Origin: Parasponia andersonii
Taxonomy: Eukaryota; Streptophyta; Magnoliopsida; Rosales; Cannabaceae
Length of the DNA stretch: 64,000 nucleotides
Assembly (NCBI GenBank): GCA_002914805.1
Contig: JXTB01000052.1
Location: 815,940 to 879,939, forward strand
Reading direction: 5' to 3'
Part shown: piece after piece, positions 1 through 11,475 of the stretch
Position numbering within the stretch: position 1 is the stretch's first letter
How the letters are laid out: the number at the start of each line of letters is the position of its first letter
Program-made: the position numbers and the translations under genes
Notes under the pieces: generated by a model
The model's input: only the letters and a program-made list of their open reading frames with translations
Told to the model about the DNA's origin: nothing
Database searches by the model: none

Positions 1-187
1 GAGGGTACTGAGCCTTTACACTGTATGGGAGCCCTTCCACAAATATTAGTACAATAATACAGATCATTTAACAATCAGAATGAGTAATTTACCATGAAAG
101 TGATACTAGTTGCTTGATATGTCTATTATGCAATATGAATATGTTTATTATTAGCTTATTATGTATGTGAGAATCTTGGGCATCACA
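1..187 (-). repeat. LTR-like terminal fragment, sister of 14691-14882
   Basis: This stretch matches 14691-14882 closely over its whole length, including the block from GGTACTGAGCCTTTACAC to GAGAATCTTGGGCATYACA. The similarity stops abruptly after ACA at 187, which corresponds to the junction at 14882. On the minus strand the terminus would read TGTRATGCCC, the usual TG start of a plant LTR. The rest of the element lies outside the window to the left. It is called an LTR end from this terminus alone; no internal coding part is visible. Confidence 0.55.
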
Positions 188-694
188 GTGCTGACTTTCC
201 GACCGCGGCTTGTGTATATGAGCATTTTGATGCTGTGGTTTCCTAACTGAGAATTTTGTATCTGTTTTGAGTGTGTGTACATTATGTATATCTTTATGAG
301 AGGTCTACTTTGGGAGTATGTATGTATGTATAAATTATACTATATGTAAAAATGAGTGGAGTTTTTCTTTCTCTCTCTAGAAAGTCAAAAGTTTTAATTT
401 TCCCTTGTTTTATCAGTTCTAAGTCGAGTAGCATCTCCCAATCTCACTAAATATTTATACAAATATCCTTACGTACATGTGTACGGGAGATGTCAAACTT
501 TCTCCCCTTGAAGATTGTCTCCTAAAGTCGATTGAGAAGTGGTGGTAACTGTAGTAGTAAGAATAGTGACAATAGGCTCCTATGGAGACTCAACACTTGC
601 AAGAAAAGGAATTTATGAAGTTTTGCTTTAGACTTACCATCTTAGCTGCTATCATTCTCTCAAACTAAGAAATCCTTTGTTTAATACCCTGTAT
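188..694. other. No gene recognised
   Basis: AT-rich DNA between the repeat end and the first minus-strand reading frame. No open frame, structural RNA or terminal repeat could be recognised here. Confidence 0.4.
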
Positions 695-1099
695 TCAAGC
701 AGCCTCAGTTTGTGTAGCCTGGTAAGCTTCCTTATACTTGGCGAACAATTTGTATTGCCAAGAATTAGTTTTGAGACCCAAATTCTTCAAGTCATTAGAT
801 ATATAAGTTGTTTCATCACTCGCAATTATCCTAGTGCTTTCATAGTGAGTTTGAAAGCTCTTCAGGGTCAAAAGAGCAAACAAATTCATCAGAGCCTTAT
901 ACATACATTCATCAAGTGAATATGTATTTACTAGGGCTTGAATAAAAGCATAGGTAAAGCAATATCTTAATAGCTGCTTCACTTTGGAGCTGGTGTCTAA
1001 AACTAGCAATTTAGTCATCATTGCAGTAAGAGATATGTCATATTGGGAGTCGAATCCATATATGTTGAAGTCTCGATAGGATACAATAGATTTAACCAC
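695..1099 (-). pseudogene. Unrecognised 134-codon reading frame, probably element-derived
   Basis: A minus-strand frame of 134 codons is open from an ATG to a stop. Its middle part is hydrophobic and aromatic (KQLLRYCFTYAFIQALVNTY) and its C-terminal part is polar and charged, a composition unlike random AT-rich translation. It lies on the same strand as the copia gag remnant at 3750-4301 and downstream of it, so it could belong to an element-borne gene, but I could not match it to copia protease, integrase, RT or RNase H. An endogenous pararetroviral origin was considered but there is no motif to support it. Function unknown. Confidence 0.3.
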
Positions 1100-1225
1100 T
1101 ATTTCTATACCTACTACAATCTAAGAAGACTCCCCTGAGTGGATAACCCTTAAACATATGCTTACTCCCCCTGAATATGTGTATCTACTATTGTCAAAGA
1201 CTCCATCTCAAACAACTTCGGAGAT

Positions 1226-1549
1226 TTAAAGCATATCAATTTGAACTCTATTGAAAAAACTTCCCCTCAATAAATTATTACCATTATCATCCTTAACATC
1301 ACTAACAGAATTCTCACCAACATGAACATCACTACCTGTATCTAGACTACTATCAGCATTGTCTTCAAAAACATGATATCCATCAACATGTTCACCTATC
1401 AACAGTAGCTTCATATATGGGTGAAGAAAGGCAACATGAGAATGTGGCCTTGGAACTATCAAGATAAAATGATTCAAGTGACACGGAACTTGAATCTCTA
1501 GAATTACAATCTTTACATTTTTTTTAGTCTTTTCAAAAGAACTTGACAT
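1226..1549 (-). pseudogene. Unrecognised 107-codon reading frame upstream of 695-1099
   Basis: This minus-strand frame of 107 codons has an acidic C-terminal half rich in Asp, Gly, Asn and Ser (around DTGSDVHVGENSVSD) after a hydrophobic N-terminal half. It is followed, after a stop-interrupted stretch, by the frame at 695-1099, so the two may be exons or broken parts of one former gene. DTGS resembles an aspartic protease triad, but the surrounding residues do not fit the LTR-retrotransposon protease fold, so I do not call it one. Function unknown. Confidence 0.25.
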
Positions 1550-2944
1550 TTCTTAGTGAGTCTCCTGAATCGAACTTCCTCCATTTGTCACAATGACATC
1601 AAAAACCTATTTATTAAGATCAATACTTATGAGAGTTACCACTTGTGATATAGTGGGGACATTGTCTTATTAAAATGTTCCAAATGTTTTAAGCGAACTC
1701 TTAGATCAAGGCTATACATAGTGGAGTCAGGTTTTGAATATTCTTGAACCACTCTCATTCAGTCAAGAGATCTAAAAGATTTCGATCAGCAAAATTAAAG
1801 ACTTTATCAGTACTCCAACATAAATGGGTTGACATGCTCCTTGTGATGAAGTTGAATTCTCTTTATCTAAAAAGTGAAATTGAATGCCTTGTCAAGAAGA
1901 GACTTCATATCAAGAGAGAAAATAGAATAGATGACATCAGCTTTCCTTACTTTTTAGTAGTGATCTTTCATTGAGCTTCTTATATGAGATCCAATCATTA
2001 ATTTTTTTTGATCAAGAACATTATGAACAACAATTTTGTTACTTGAGTTCTCTTATATGATTTCCTTCACAAACGCTAATGACTAACCAGAACTAGTTTT
2101 TAATTTATCCAAACGATAATGAATAACTATTTTATGCAAGAATCAAAATGTAAATCTAATGTAAAATACAAGAATAGAAAACGAAATTGGGCAACCAATT
2201 GTAACAACAATGATAGAAAGCCTAGGGATGTAATGTACCTTCTAACTCCTCTAATTACTAGTTTTCCTCACCATTCAATCAACCATTTAGAGTTAATAAC
2301 CGAGGATTCAATTGTAATCACACACTCTTTTCCAAGACATAAGTGAAAATATCTAGATAAGATAATATGTTACTCCCAACTTAAGATTGTAGAAGTCACA
2401 TAGGCATATTTCTACCCTATACAAACTCATTCCATACTAGGCAATCTTATGTTGTTTAATCAATGTCCAAACCTAAACTACCTTCCAAAATTCATAAAAG
2501 TTTCACTCAACAATTCTATTTGGTGGCCAAGTAAATAGATGCATTAAACCCAAGATAGAATAATTAATTCATCCATGGATATCAAGAATAAATGAGGAAA
2601 ATAAAATAATTGGATTACATTAGAGGTTTAATTGCCTTCCTAAAAATGGAATTTAGTTCATAAGAGAAACACAACTGAAATAATAAACTTGATACATCTT
2701 CACTGCAAAAAATAGAAAAGTAAAACAAAAGCAAGAAGAAAGAAAAAAACTTTTTGAAGCTTTCCCAATCTGACTATTCCCCATTTGGATTCTCATCCTT
2801 GTGTTGTTTTCTCCTTGGAATGCTTTAAGAACCCTTGGCTACTTGGGTTTTTCCCCTCCTCCTTTACATAAGCTCTAGAGAAGTTAAATACTAGAAGCAA
2901 CAAATCAAGATTCAAAAATTCAGCAAGCTTTTTTGTATTTTTTT
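1550..2944. other. No gene recognised
   Basis: AT-rich sequence with short open frames on both strands, for example a 76-codon plus-strand frame at 1744-1974 and a 75-codon one at 2119-2346. Neither resembles a known family, and their composition is what chance frames in this DNA give. It may be decayed interior of the minus-strand copia element, but no pol motif survives. Confidence 0.4.
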
Positions 2945-2945
2945 T

Positions 2946-3240
2946 AGCACTACAGCATCAAAATGGTCGAGCGACTGGCACTATGGTGCTGGACTATGGC
3001 ACTGCAAAGCCACTGATGTTTGAAGGGTGGAGCCACAATGCCACAAAGTGGCACTACAATGCCACATTTTCTAGGCACTGTGACACCAAAAAATGTAGAA
3101 CAACTTACTGAATTTTGGTTGCATTTTGACTCCTTGGTGTCGTGGCACTGCAACGCCACACCTCTCAATTATTGGTGCCGCAGCACCATGAAGTGGCACT
3201 GTGGTGGCATCTTCTTGGAAGATTTGGCATTGCGGCACCC
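2946..3240. repeat. Cluster of short GGCACTG..GCCAC palindromic motifs
   Basis: About 300 bases hold many copies of GGCACTR or GTGGCACT together with the complementary AGTGCC or GCCAC, for example GGCACTATGGTGC, GGCACTGCAAAGCCAC, GGCACTACAATGCCAC and GGCACTGCAACGCCAC. The copies are irregularly spaced and can pair with one another. The segment is more GC-rich than its surroundings. Opposed open frames (2950-3168 minus, 3020-3334 plus) arise from this repeated composition and are not taken as genes. Confidence 0.6.
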
Positions 3241-3749
3241 ACTTTCTCCCACATTTTTGGTACTACTACGACTGTATGTGAGCTATCTTGCTACATCATA
3301 TCTTGTTGAAAAGTCTTTCACCCGTCTTCGCTAAGATTGATCAAAATTGCCTTGATTTAGCCTCACTTCCACTTGAAAATTTGTCATTCTCTGCTCAACA
3401 GCTTCTCACCTAAAATATATATTAAAAACAATAAATCAAATAAAAAGAGCTAAAATTGAGCAATTCTTAAGTTTGGAAGGATGTTAAAGCTAAGTGTAAA
3501 ATCCACTTAACAAACTCCGCAAACTTAATCGAAAGCTCATCCTCAAGCTGAAATAACAAAAAGAAAAAATCAAAAATTTTGACTAAAACCACACGATATT
3601 AAGATAATACATAGATCTTTTGAATAAGATCAAATTAATCTCAAAAATTTCTACAAAATTTATAACTCAATGGAAACTTACAGAATCCTAAAATTTAGAT
3701 ATTCAAATCTGGCAATGATTTTGCTCTATTTTCAGTCTTAATGCGTGTG

Positions 3750-4301
3750 TGAAGAAGTTGCTTGCATTTAACTTATCATACTCGGATCACGTTATGTAGA
3801 CTTAGAATTCAAAATTAATGATATCTCAATGAAGTTAGTGAAATCTTCTTATAAGCCCATTTTTCATGCCAATCTTCACTAATGTAGAATAACATTAAAT
3901 CGAAGATTAGTAGGCCGATAATTGAGACATTTAACCTGATTGTCACAACCTTCAGATTTAATTTCAATAGTATAAGGATATCCCAAGCCTCCTTAAAAGT
4001 AGTACATGATGCAATATATCAAAAATAATGAGTATCAACAATACTAAAGATAGCATTTAATCCTTTTAAATTTATCTTAGCAGCAATAAACTTATCTTCT
4101 ATCTAATCTTTGTGTGGTTTGAATACAATAACCTTATTTCTAATAGTGGTGGGAGGTTCCCATTTCATTAATAATAGTAGTCCAAATTTGTTCATCAATG
4201 AACTTAAAAAACATTTTTATTCAGGCTTTCCATTAGGAAAAATATTTTCTATCAAGTATGGGTAGTCTTATAATAGATCCATCTTCATAAAGAGAATCCA
4301 T
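3750..4301 (-). pseudogene. Degenerate Ty1/copia gag (UBN2-type), minus strand
   Basis: Reading the minus strand from an ATG at 4301, the product begins MDSLYEDGSIIRLPILD and continues with WEPPTT, DKFIAAKINLKGLNAIFSI and FKEAWDIL in mixed frames. This order is that of the N-terminal part of plant copia gag proteins (DUF4219/UBN2-type), which form the virus-like particle. Several stops and frameshifts interrupt it. The ATG lies about 300 bases downstream of the tRNA-Met primer site at 4598-4611, as expected in a copia element. It is a dead fragment; the zinc knuckle and pol were not found. Confidence 0.6.
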
Positions 4302-4597
4302 AGGAGAAAAGAAACACAAATTCAAAATCCTGAAGTAGATCCAAACAAGTAGCAAAGACAAATATAACCGAGATCACACAAAAATTTCAAAAAGAGAAAT
4401 GATCAAATACTTGGAAGGCAAAGAGTTAAACTCATGCAAAACTTAACCAAACAAGCTCAACACCTCACAAGTTTTCAATCCAACTAAATATAAAACACAT
4501 GAAATACAACCAAGAGTAGTAGCACATAATAACACAAAGAACCATGTCACACAATTTAAAAGACCAGAAATCTCATTGAAATTTGCAAGCAATGCTT

Positions 4598-4611
4598 ACT
4601 CTGATACCAAA
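4598..4611 (-). other. Primer binding site (tRNA-Met type) of minus-strand copia element
   Basis: The minus strand reads TTTGGTATCAGAGTA, matching the canonical plant copia primer site TGGTATCAGAG complementary to initiator tRNA-Met. It directly abuts the putative LTR edge TGTTAAG at 4612 and precedes the gag remnant. Confidence 0.7.
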
Positions 4612-4745
4612 TGTTAAGCTAGGTTACTCGTTTATTTTAACATAATTCCTAAATTTCTAAATTTCTAGGACTCAAAACAAATAGATGGTAAACAAAAAAA
4701 AGAGACACCAGATTTTATTATGGTTCAATACAACTAAATTACATC
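4612..4745 (-). repeat. Copia 5' LTR, inner part (interrupted)
   Basis: The sequence starts with TG next to the primer site and ends in a stretch (ATTTTATTATGGTTCAAT) typical of copia LTRs, where such a block is normally followed by a TACRTCCACGGG block. That second block appears at 25288-25300, just beyond the large LTR element. The copia LTR is therefore inferred to be split by the 20.5 kb insertion at 4746-25281. Confidence 0.5.
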
Positions 4746-7369
4746 TGCCATAACCAAAAATCCAAAGCCGTGACTTTTAGTAATTTTATGTGAAAATAGT
4801 GATAAATAGCGACTTTCCGAAATTTTAGAAAATGTTAGTACTTAAAATTTTCATTTTTGTCCTCTAAAGTAACAAATTTTATAACCATGAAACTTTTCAT
4901 TAGTTTTAATTTCATTTTTGTCCTCAAATTATTAAAAATATCAAAATAATCAACTCTTATTAGTTTTAATTACATTAAAAAAACACTCATTAAAGTTTAA
5001 GAAAATTTCCAACTATGCCATACGGAAACTTATTGAAAGATCAAAAACTTTGGTAAATTGAATTCAACTGAAATCTTTACCTCAATTTCCAAAATAGATT
5101 ACATAAAATCACTTGCAATTTCAAGTTCTCAAAATAAAATCATTCTTATACATACAATTAGTAGATTTACTAATCTTGGCTAAATAATTGAACAAGGAAA
5201 GAAAGATAACAGAGTATAAACAATCACTAGGGATTTAGAGTAGGACTGCATACACAAGCTACACGACTTGTCTATTTATCAAGATAACTACATCAAAAAG
5301 TAAGACACCTGAAAATAGGAGAAGTAGGGTGTGAGCATGAAATGCCCAGTAGGATACCCAATTGCCTTTTTGTCAAAACGTTCATTTATAAATATCCTGT
5401 TTGGTTAGTTGATCTAAAAACAATTCACAACATATCAAATTAAAAGCGAGTTGAAAATCGTCAACATAATTCATATTCAAACTATCTTCTAAAACCAGAT
5501 GAATAATCCATAGTGCACATATCACAAATCAAACAATCTATGACCTCTCATTCTCTCATCATAAACCAGAGTAAATCATACTATATACACTAAGTACTCT
5601 TTGCCTGATGCCTAATCTCACAATACTAGAGGGATACCCATGTGTCTAATCCTGCCGAAGTGGAGGGGCAATTCAATGCCTACACCTACCTACTGGAGGT
5701 AATTAGAAAAACCCCGCATGGGTTTACGAGCTCTCATTGAGGGAAAGGATACTAGCCACCTACTCAATACCACGATATCTAAAATGGACCTCATGTATGA
5801 TACTATGGTATGTGCAATACGTCGAAAAGTATAAACATCTATGCAGTAAGATTCTAAACATGCTCTAATTTTTAAATAAAATCTATTTTGTACTTTGAAA
5901 ATCCAATAGTACAGTTCCTATGGTTTAGTCAGATCCCAAGTATAAAACTTATATAAAGTCATACATAAAATATCCAGAGCAGTCCATAATACTTCACAAA
6001 TTTATAGTTCGCCAAAATAGTTATTCAAACAATTTAATTTAATAAATCACAGAAATTTCACTTTTCTCAATATTTTCCAATTTTTATGAAAAATAGTAGA
6101 AAACAAGACAATTGAATCCATTATCTTGAAATGTAGTTATACCGAGCTAACAAGGCTAGAAAAGTCCTCAATTGGTCACCTAGTTGCTTAGATGATCGTT
6201 TCTCGATCCCGACACATTCACTTATAAACGTGAACTTCCAAAGGAGTCTCAGATTGCTAAACGGAGATCACCATTGAATTTAGAGCATCCCAAAATGTTG
6301 GGTTAGACATATAATTTGTCAAAAATGAGTCCCGGTGCGGGACCGGTCTATGGCATGCAAAACAATACAATCTTGTGCCAAGAAATTCTAATTTTCGTTC
6401 CACAACCAAACATAGTGGTATGTTATATCAAAATTTCTGTTCGATCTCACTGAGTCAAAATTCAAAGTCAGAAACTGATTTCGAGGTCCCTAACATTAAT
6501 TTAGCTCAAAAATCTGAAAATTATAAAAATATCGCATTCTATAAATATTTAGAAAAATGCCATTTTTTCAATCATTAACTCACTTCCAGATACCATTTCA
6601 ACACTTAAAAATCATTATTTTTCTTGTTTCAATCTTCTCTTTAACATGATATAGTTTTCTCAGAATAAATGATTTAATTCTGAAATGATTATAAAAATAC
6701 CACAAAATTTAATAATAAAATATTACTATAGTAACCAACTTCTCATTGGAGTAGAGGTACCAGTCATAGGTGGTTGAGAAATGATGGTGATGATGAGACG
6801 AGTCTAACGGTACCAAAGTTGAGTTGATCCGACGTCGAAGGAATAAATGGTGGCCGAAAAAAAACAAGCGCGGTTGCGGAACTTTCGAATGGCTTTTTCT
6901 CCAGTCACCGGCGATGAAATCCGGCGGGGATTGCTATTGCTTCTTTGTCAGTGGCTCAGCTTGGACGAGCGGTAGCGTGTGGGCAACAACGATAGCTAGT
7001 TTGCTTGCACGTGAATAGTAATTGTGGGTTGTGTTTTCCATAAATGGCTGGGGACTTGAGGAGAGAAGAGAAAGAATTTGGGAGTTTTATTTGTAATTTC
7101 TAAAACTGTTGTTAGTGGGACTGTGGCGCCACCTAATTAGACCAAAAAACTTCACATAATTCCACTTTAACCATACTTTTAAAAGATTCTTTTCACTTTA
7201 GCCGCTCCATTATCAAAAATAATTACAATTTAACCCCAAATGAACCTAGACTCAAATATTTCTACATTCATTTCTAATTTAATTAATTAAATAATCAAAA
7301 ATTCAAAATTATAAGATTACCATTTGATTAAAAATTACATTTTTCTCCTTATAAAATTAGGATTTTACA
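4746..7369 (-). repeat. 3' LTR (2.6 kb) of large minus-strand LTR element
   Basis: This segment is a long direct repeat of 22467-25281. Both copies start at TG (TGCCATAACC here, TGTCACAATC there) and both end in AGGATTTTACA. On the minus strand it begins TGTAAAATCC, and immediately before that start lies a purine-rich tract of the kind found before chromovirus/Tekay-type 3' LTRs. It lacks the internal 185-base duplication seen in the other copy. A short open frame at 6824-7018 is not conserved in the second LTR and is not called a gene. Confidence 0.8.
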
Positions 7370-7387
7370 TCTTCTCCCCCTTAAAGG
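7370..7387 (-). other. Polypurine tract of large LTR element
   Basis: The minus strand reads CCTTTAAGGGGGAGAAGA directly before the LTR start TGTAAAATCC. Upstream it continues GGGACAAAATT, a context common in plant chromovirus elements. This places the element's coding direction on the minus strand and makes 4746-7369 its 3' LTR. Confidence 0.7.
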
Positions 7388-8681
7388 AATTTTGTCCCAA
7401 AATTCAAATACGAAACTAGGGAATATGAGTAGACCTATATAGAATAATTTTTTAAAGAAGATGAGCAATCAGTTATAGAGTGCAAGAGCTTAAAACTAAA
7501 TACTATTTGAAGTAAAGAGTGCAAAATATACACCGTCTAACAGTTGTTAGACTTCTATCAACGTACTCATACCGCACTCAAGTATGAGATTCGGAGATGT
7601 AAAACTTCAACATAAGAGATTAGAAATGATGACCCCAAATCAGTAATTATTCATAGAAATAGTAATGATAATCAAGAACAGGGGTCAAAAACACAAGACT
7701 TATGTAACCAAAACACTAATTGTTAGGTACCAAGATAGTATAGCATATCAAATGTCAAGCACATTCAATTCCATCCCCATATCATACCAGATCAGTAAGA
7801 AACTGGGACAATTCTACTTATCTGCAACTAAACTTGGTCTTAATCAATCACTGAGTGCAAAGACTCTAATAGAATTCTGATCAACACAGGATAGTACTCA
7901 ACAAGGTCTCGAGTAAAAAGCAATTATACTTGTTTTGCACGACACATAAGATAGACGAGTTTAGAGGTCAAAATGATAATAAGAGTACAATAATATAAGT
8001 CATTTTCTGCCTTCATGACTAGTGAGAAAAAAACATGTTCACAAAACATTACCACCATAAATGGAAATCTCCAATACAAAAGTACATAGCATAACAAATA
8101 ACAATACATAAACCACTATAGTCCAAACATATAAAATGTAAGTATTCACATAACAAATATAGTCTAAAGATTTCCCGATTTTTTTACCCAAGGTAACATC
8201 ATATCATAATAACCCATATCATAATTAAATCTAGAGACTCTTTAAGTCTCTTTGCCCAATATAGGAATATAACAATAATCCCAAATCATTACTTACCTCT
8301 AAAGACTTTCTAAGTCTTTGGTACAAGGGAAAGTTATATAGAAATGACTCAATACTCAATATGTAAATAAATTTATTAACAATACTATGATGCTCCAGAA
8401 ATAAAGTTTCAATAGAATAGGCTATCTCCACGGCGACGTCTATCTTCCATTCCTCCCTATCTCATTTTCAAGTCGAAAACAATTTGAAAATATTTTTGAA
8501 ACATGGATCGCAAAAGTCAGGGATATACAAGAATATTACACTAGTTTACAATAAAATCATACCTTGGCCATAGATAAACCAAACCTAAACTCTAAGTATT
8601 CATTTTGAAAATATAATAAGAAGAGTTTAATAACTCTCTATATAGAGCCATGAGTAAACTGATTTCAAATACCATCAATTA
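7388..8681 (-). mobile_element. Non-coding interior (3' part) of large LTR element
   Basis: Between the polypurine tract and the CACTA element there is about 1.3 kb of AT-rich DNA without any integrase, RT or gag motif on either strand. With 20002-22466 this gives an interior of about 3.8 kb once the CACTA element is removed. Long LTRs with a non-coding interior fit a LARD-type non-autonomous element, although extreme decay of a coding element is also possible. Confidence 0.5.
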
Positions 8682-8728
8682 TGCTACCATAAAAATGCTT
8701 GGATTCATCTCATAATTTTTGCCGATGG

Positions 8729-8893
8729 ACTACTAATAGCTTGTCGGTGAAAGCTTATATTCGCCGACAGGTTTTACTGAAACCCGTCAGCAAAAGATTG
8801 CTAAAAAAATTAATTATCAGACATCTTTCACCGACGAGTCTCCGTCGGTGTAGTGATAATACGCCGACAGATTAATGGTTTCCGTCGGCAAAT
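8729..8893. repeat. Left subterminal repeats of CACTA element
   Basis: Short motifs GCCGATGG, GTCGGTGA, CGCCGACAG, CACCGACGAG, CCGTCGGTG and CCGTCGGCA recur in both orientations. In CACTA elements such arrays bind the element's second protein (TnpA-like). They match the motif of the right-hand array. Confidence 0.75.
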
Positions 8894-8949
8894 GTCAATT
8901 TTTTAATTAAAAAAAAGAAGAAAATAACGTCGTTTTGAAATAGAATTAT

Positions 8950-9187
8950 GATAAAACCCTACGAGCTCTCTCTTTCGTTCTTCCGCCGCTCAAGCTCTCT
9001 GTTTCTCTCCTCTGAATCTTGTTCTCTCTCTGTCTCTCCAATCTCAACCTCAAGATCCCTCAATCCCTTGAGCTCTCTCTTTCCTCTCTAGCTCTAGCTT
9101 CCGTCTCAAGCCAAAATAATAATTTGGTGCTGAAAATCACTGAATTCTAACGCCATCATTAGATCCACTCGGACCCTAAATCGTCAG
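8950..9187 (+). promoter_or_regulatory. Candidate promoter and leader exon of CACTA genes
   Basis: A TATA-like ATGATAAAACCC at about 8948 is followed by a strongly pyrimidine-rich tract (CTCTCT repeats, TCTTCCGCC) to about 9120. A good splice donor context, CGTCAG|GTACC, lies at 9187. The position between the subterminal array and the transposase gene suits the promoter and an untranslated first exon. The leader exon is inferred. Confidence 0.4.
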
Positions 9188-9496
9188 GTACCAAACTTTT
9201 TGTATGACCCAAATCTCTCTTGTTCTTCTTCAATCTTCAAATTTTGGATTATTTTTGCTATTATGGTTTGTCTATTGAACCCGATTGAGTTTCTCATTTT
9301 CGAAGTATTCAAATTTTTTTTATGTATTGATTGGCCCATTTTTTTTTAATTTAAATTTAAATTTAATTTTTTGTTGAGTAAGTGGAATAAAGTGTGTAAT
9401 ATGTTTGGATTTTAATTTTTTTGTATGATTCAGACTATGAAATGGTGATTTTGAAGTCCGTAGTCTATAGGATTATGATTTTATTTTTTTTGTATG

Positions 9497-9499
9497 ATT

Positions 9500-9534
<35 letters not shown>

Positions 9535-9537
9535 TTA
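9497..9537. repeat. (TTTA)n microsatellite
   Basis: About nine uninterrupted copies of the tetranucleotide TTTA/ATTT within the intron-like DNA upstream of the CACTA transposase gene. Confidence 0.9.
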
Positions 9538-9539
9538 TC

Positions 9540-11015
9540 TATAGACACCCGTGATTATATTGCCATTCGTGTAAAACTTTATTAAAATTCTCACTTTGTC
9601 TATTCCAATCGGTATTAATTTCAAAAAAAAAAATCAGTCTCACTTTGTCAACTTGTTGGTAATGTTTATCTATTTGAATCTTTCATTTTAAGTATTATGT
9701 TAAGTAAATATTATTTGTCGATGCTCTCTGGCAAAAATTGACCAAATTTTTGGCCAAGAATATTTAGAATAACATACTAGACATTTCTTCTTCTTCCTCT
9801 TTTTTTTTTTAAAAAAACAGTGACGCAACTTTGTACATTTACAAATATTTTCCTTTTAGTCAACAGAGCGTAGAAAATTACAACCATGTTCTAAGTATGG
9901 TGTATATATAAAATTGAAGAATTTTGATATAATTTCAGTATTATATTGTTTCTCTTTGGAAAACTAATTATTATAAATTAGCTTAGATACTAAAGATAAT
10001 TAGAAGGTTTGTGTATATTTTTAAGTGTTTGGGTACTCAAAAATTGGTAACTAGCATATCTATATCTATATCGAACATCAAGCTGTCGAGCCAAAACTCT
10101 CTCTCTATAACTAGTATTGACTACTACTGAAGTTTAATGCTCAGTTGATCTTTGAACAAAGGGTATAACTAGACTAGTTCTGTTGTAGCTGAAGCAACTG
10201 CTCTGTGTTCTTGGCTTCAGTACTTTGATAAAGTCACCACCTTTTGCTTCTTAAAACTCCAATTAATTTGTGTAATATCTCTTAAGAAGAAGATTATTGC
10301 AAGAAAAGAAAACAAAAAAGAAGTAATTTGTAAAGTGAAATCATGACATTCAATTGGTGTACAAATTTTAGTGTATGCCAACCTAATAATAATTAATTTG
10401 TGTTAACAAACTAATCGTAATTTGAAATGGAAAAAATTTGGAACCCTTCTTAATTATCTGAACCATCATAGTCTATTATATTGCTTAATAGATTTAATTT
10501 GAATGACCTTAATTAATTTCAGAGATCATTCACTAGACTAAAATAAATCAAGCCAACACCTAGTTGGAAAGTTATAACAAATAATTAAGCAAATTGATTA
10601 TAAACATAGAATATACTTTTCTTTTCTTTTATTTTTTTTTGGGTTTTTGTAATTGAGCTTTGTTTGTAAAATTTTCAAGATTTAGTTCTCATATGATTAT
10701 ATTGAATTATATAGTTTTTCTTTCAATGATGAATTATGTAGTATTAAGTACGGGATTAGACTGAAACAACTTTGAAATATTTTAGTTTATATATTTTAGA
10801 TATATATATTTTAGTTTTATATCTAATATGTATTATAATGTAGGTGATTTTATTATAGAAATGTGCACACACTTGATATTAAGTGCAGAGTGTGCACACT
10901 TAGTATGCATACCTCTTGGTACTCAATGCTGTTTGTGCAGCTTGTTAAACATAATTTTATGAACATGTGTTCATTATTTTAGTGCACCAAAATGTGTAAT
11001 AAAATATTGAATACC
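9540..11015. other. AT-rich CACTA 5' region, no gene seen
   Basis: About 1.5 kb of AT-rich DNA between the leader and the transposase start. No reading frame or RNA was recognised. If the leader exon is real, much of this is its intron. Confidence 0.4.
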
Positions 11016-11106
11016 AAAAAAAGAGGGGGAAACTTGTACCGTCTTTTGGAGGATCCTTACTGGTTAGGATCCCCTAAAAGCGGTACAAGTTCCCCCTTTT
11101 TTTTTT
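11016..11106. repeat. Hairpin of about 90 bases with 41-base arms
   Basis: The left arm (AAAAAAAGAGGGGGAAACTT then GTACCGTCTTTTGGAGGATCC) pairs with the right arm (GGATCCCCTAAAAGCGGTAC then AAGTTCCCCCTTTTTTT) around a loop of roughly ten bases, with few mismatches. It is the strongest short inverted repeat noticed in the CACTA element. It may be a tiny foldback element or a small-RNA-producing hairpin; no protein-coding role is possible. Confidence 0.75.
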
Positions 11107-11475
11107 GCACTTAAAATTTTATCCCTTAAAAATTTTAGATTTTATAATATACATAATAATTTTTAATATTAGATTAAAATCATAGTAAATAAAAATTGTG
11201 TATTAAATAAAAAATAATCATATGACACCTAAAATGATAAAATACCCCTATAAGATATAAAATATGCTAAATTTCCCAAAATAATTATAGAGTACACGAG
11301 ATACCAATAAAAGATATAGATTTTCCGAAATACCCTTATAACACCCCTAGAAGTCCCGAAATTACGAAAATACTTATAGAAGAGAATAATTGATATACAG
11401 TTATTCTGTTGGTTGATGATTTCTTTTCAAATATGTTACCGATAATTGTTCTTTGCTATATATGGACAATATAAG

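Noticed and set aside
1310..1340. DTGSD resembling an aspartic protease site on the minus strand
   Set aside because: The residues around it are acidic and lack the hydrophobic flap and second motif of retroelement proteases.
6824..7018. 64-codon Arg/Trp-rich frame in the left long LTR
   Set aside because: It is not preserved in the matching part of the right LTR and has no recognisable domain.
8682..8700. TGCTACCATAAAAATGC as a certain left terminus of the CACTA element
   Set aside because: Only about 12 of 20 positions match the right end and no 3-bp duplication is seen, so it is given only as an approximate border.
9497..9537. Possible CRISPR-like or regulatory repeat array
   Set aside because: It is a simple tetranucleotide microsatellite without spacers; no CRISPR array is expected or seen in this plant DNA.
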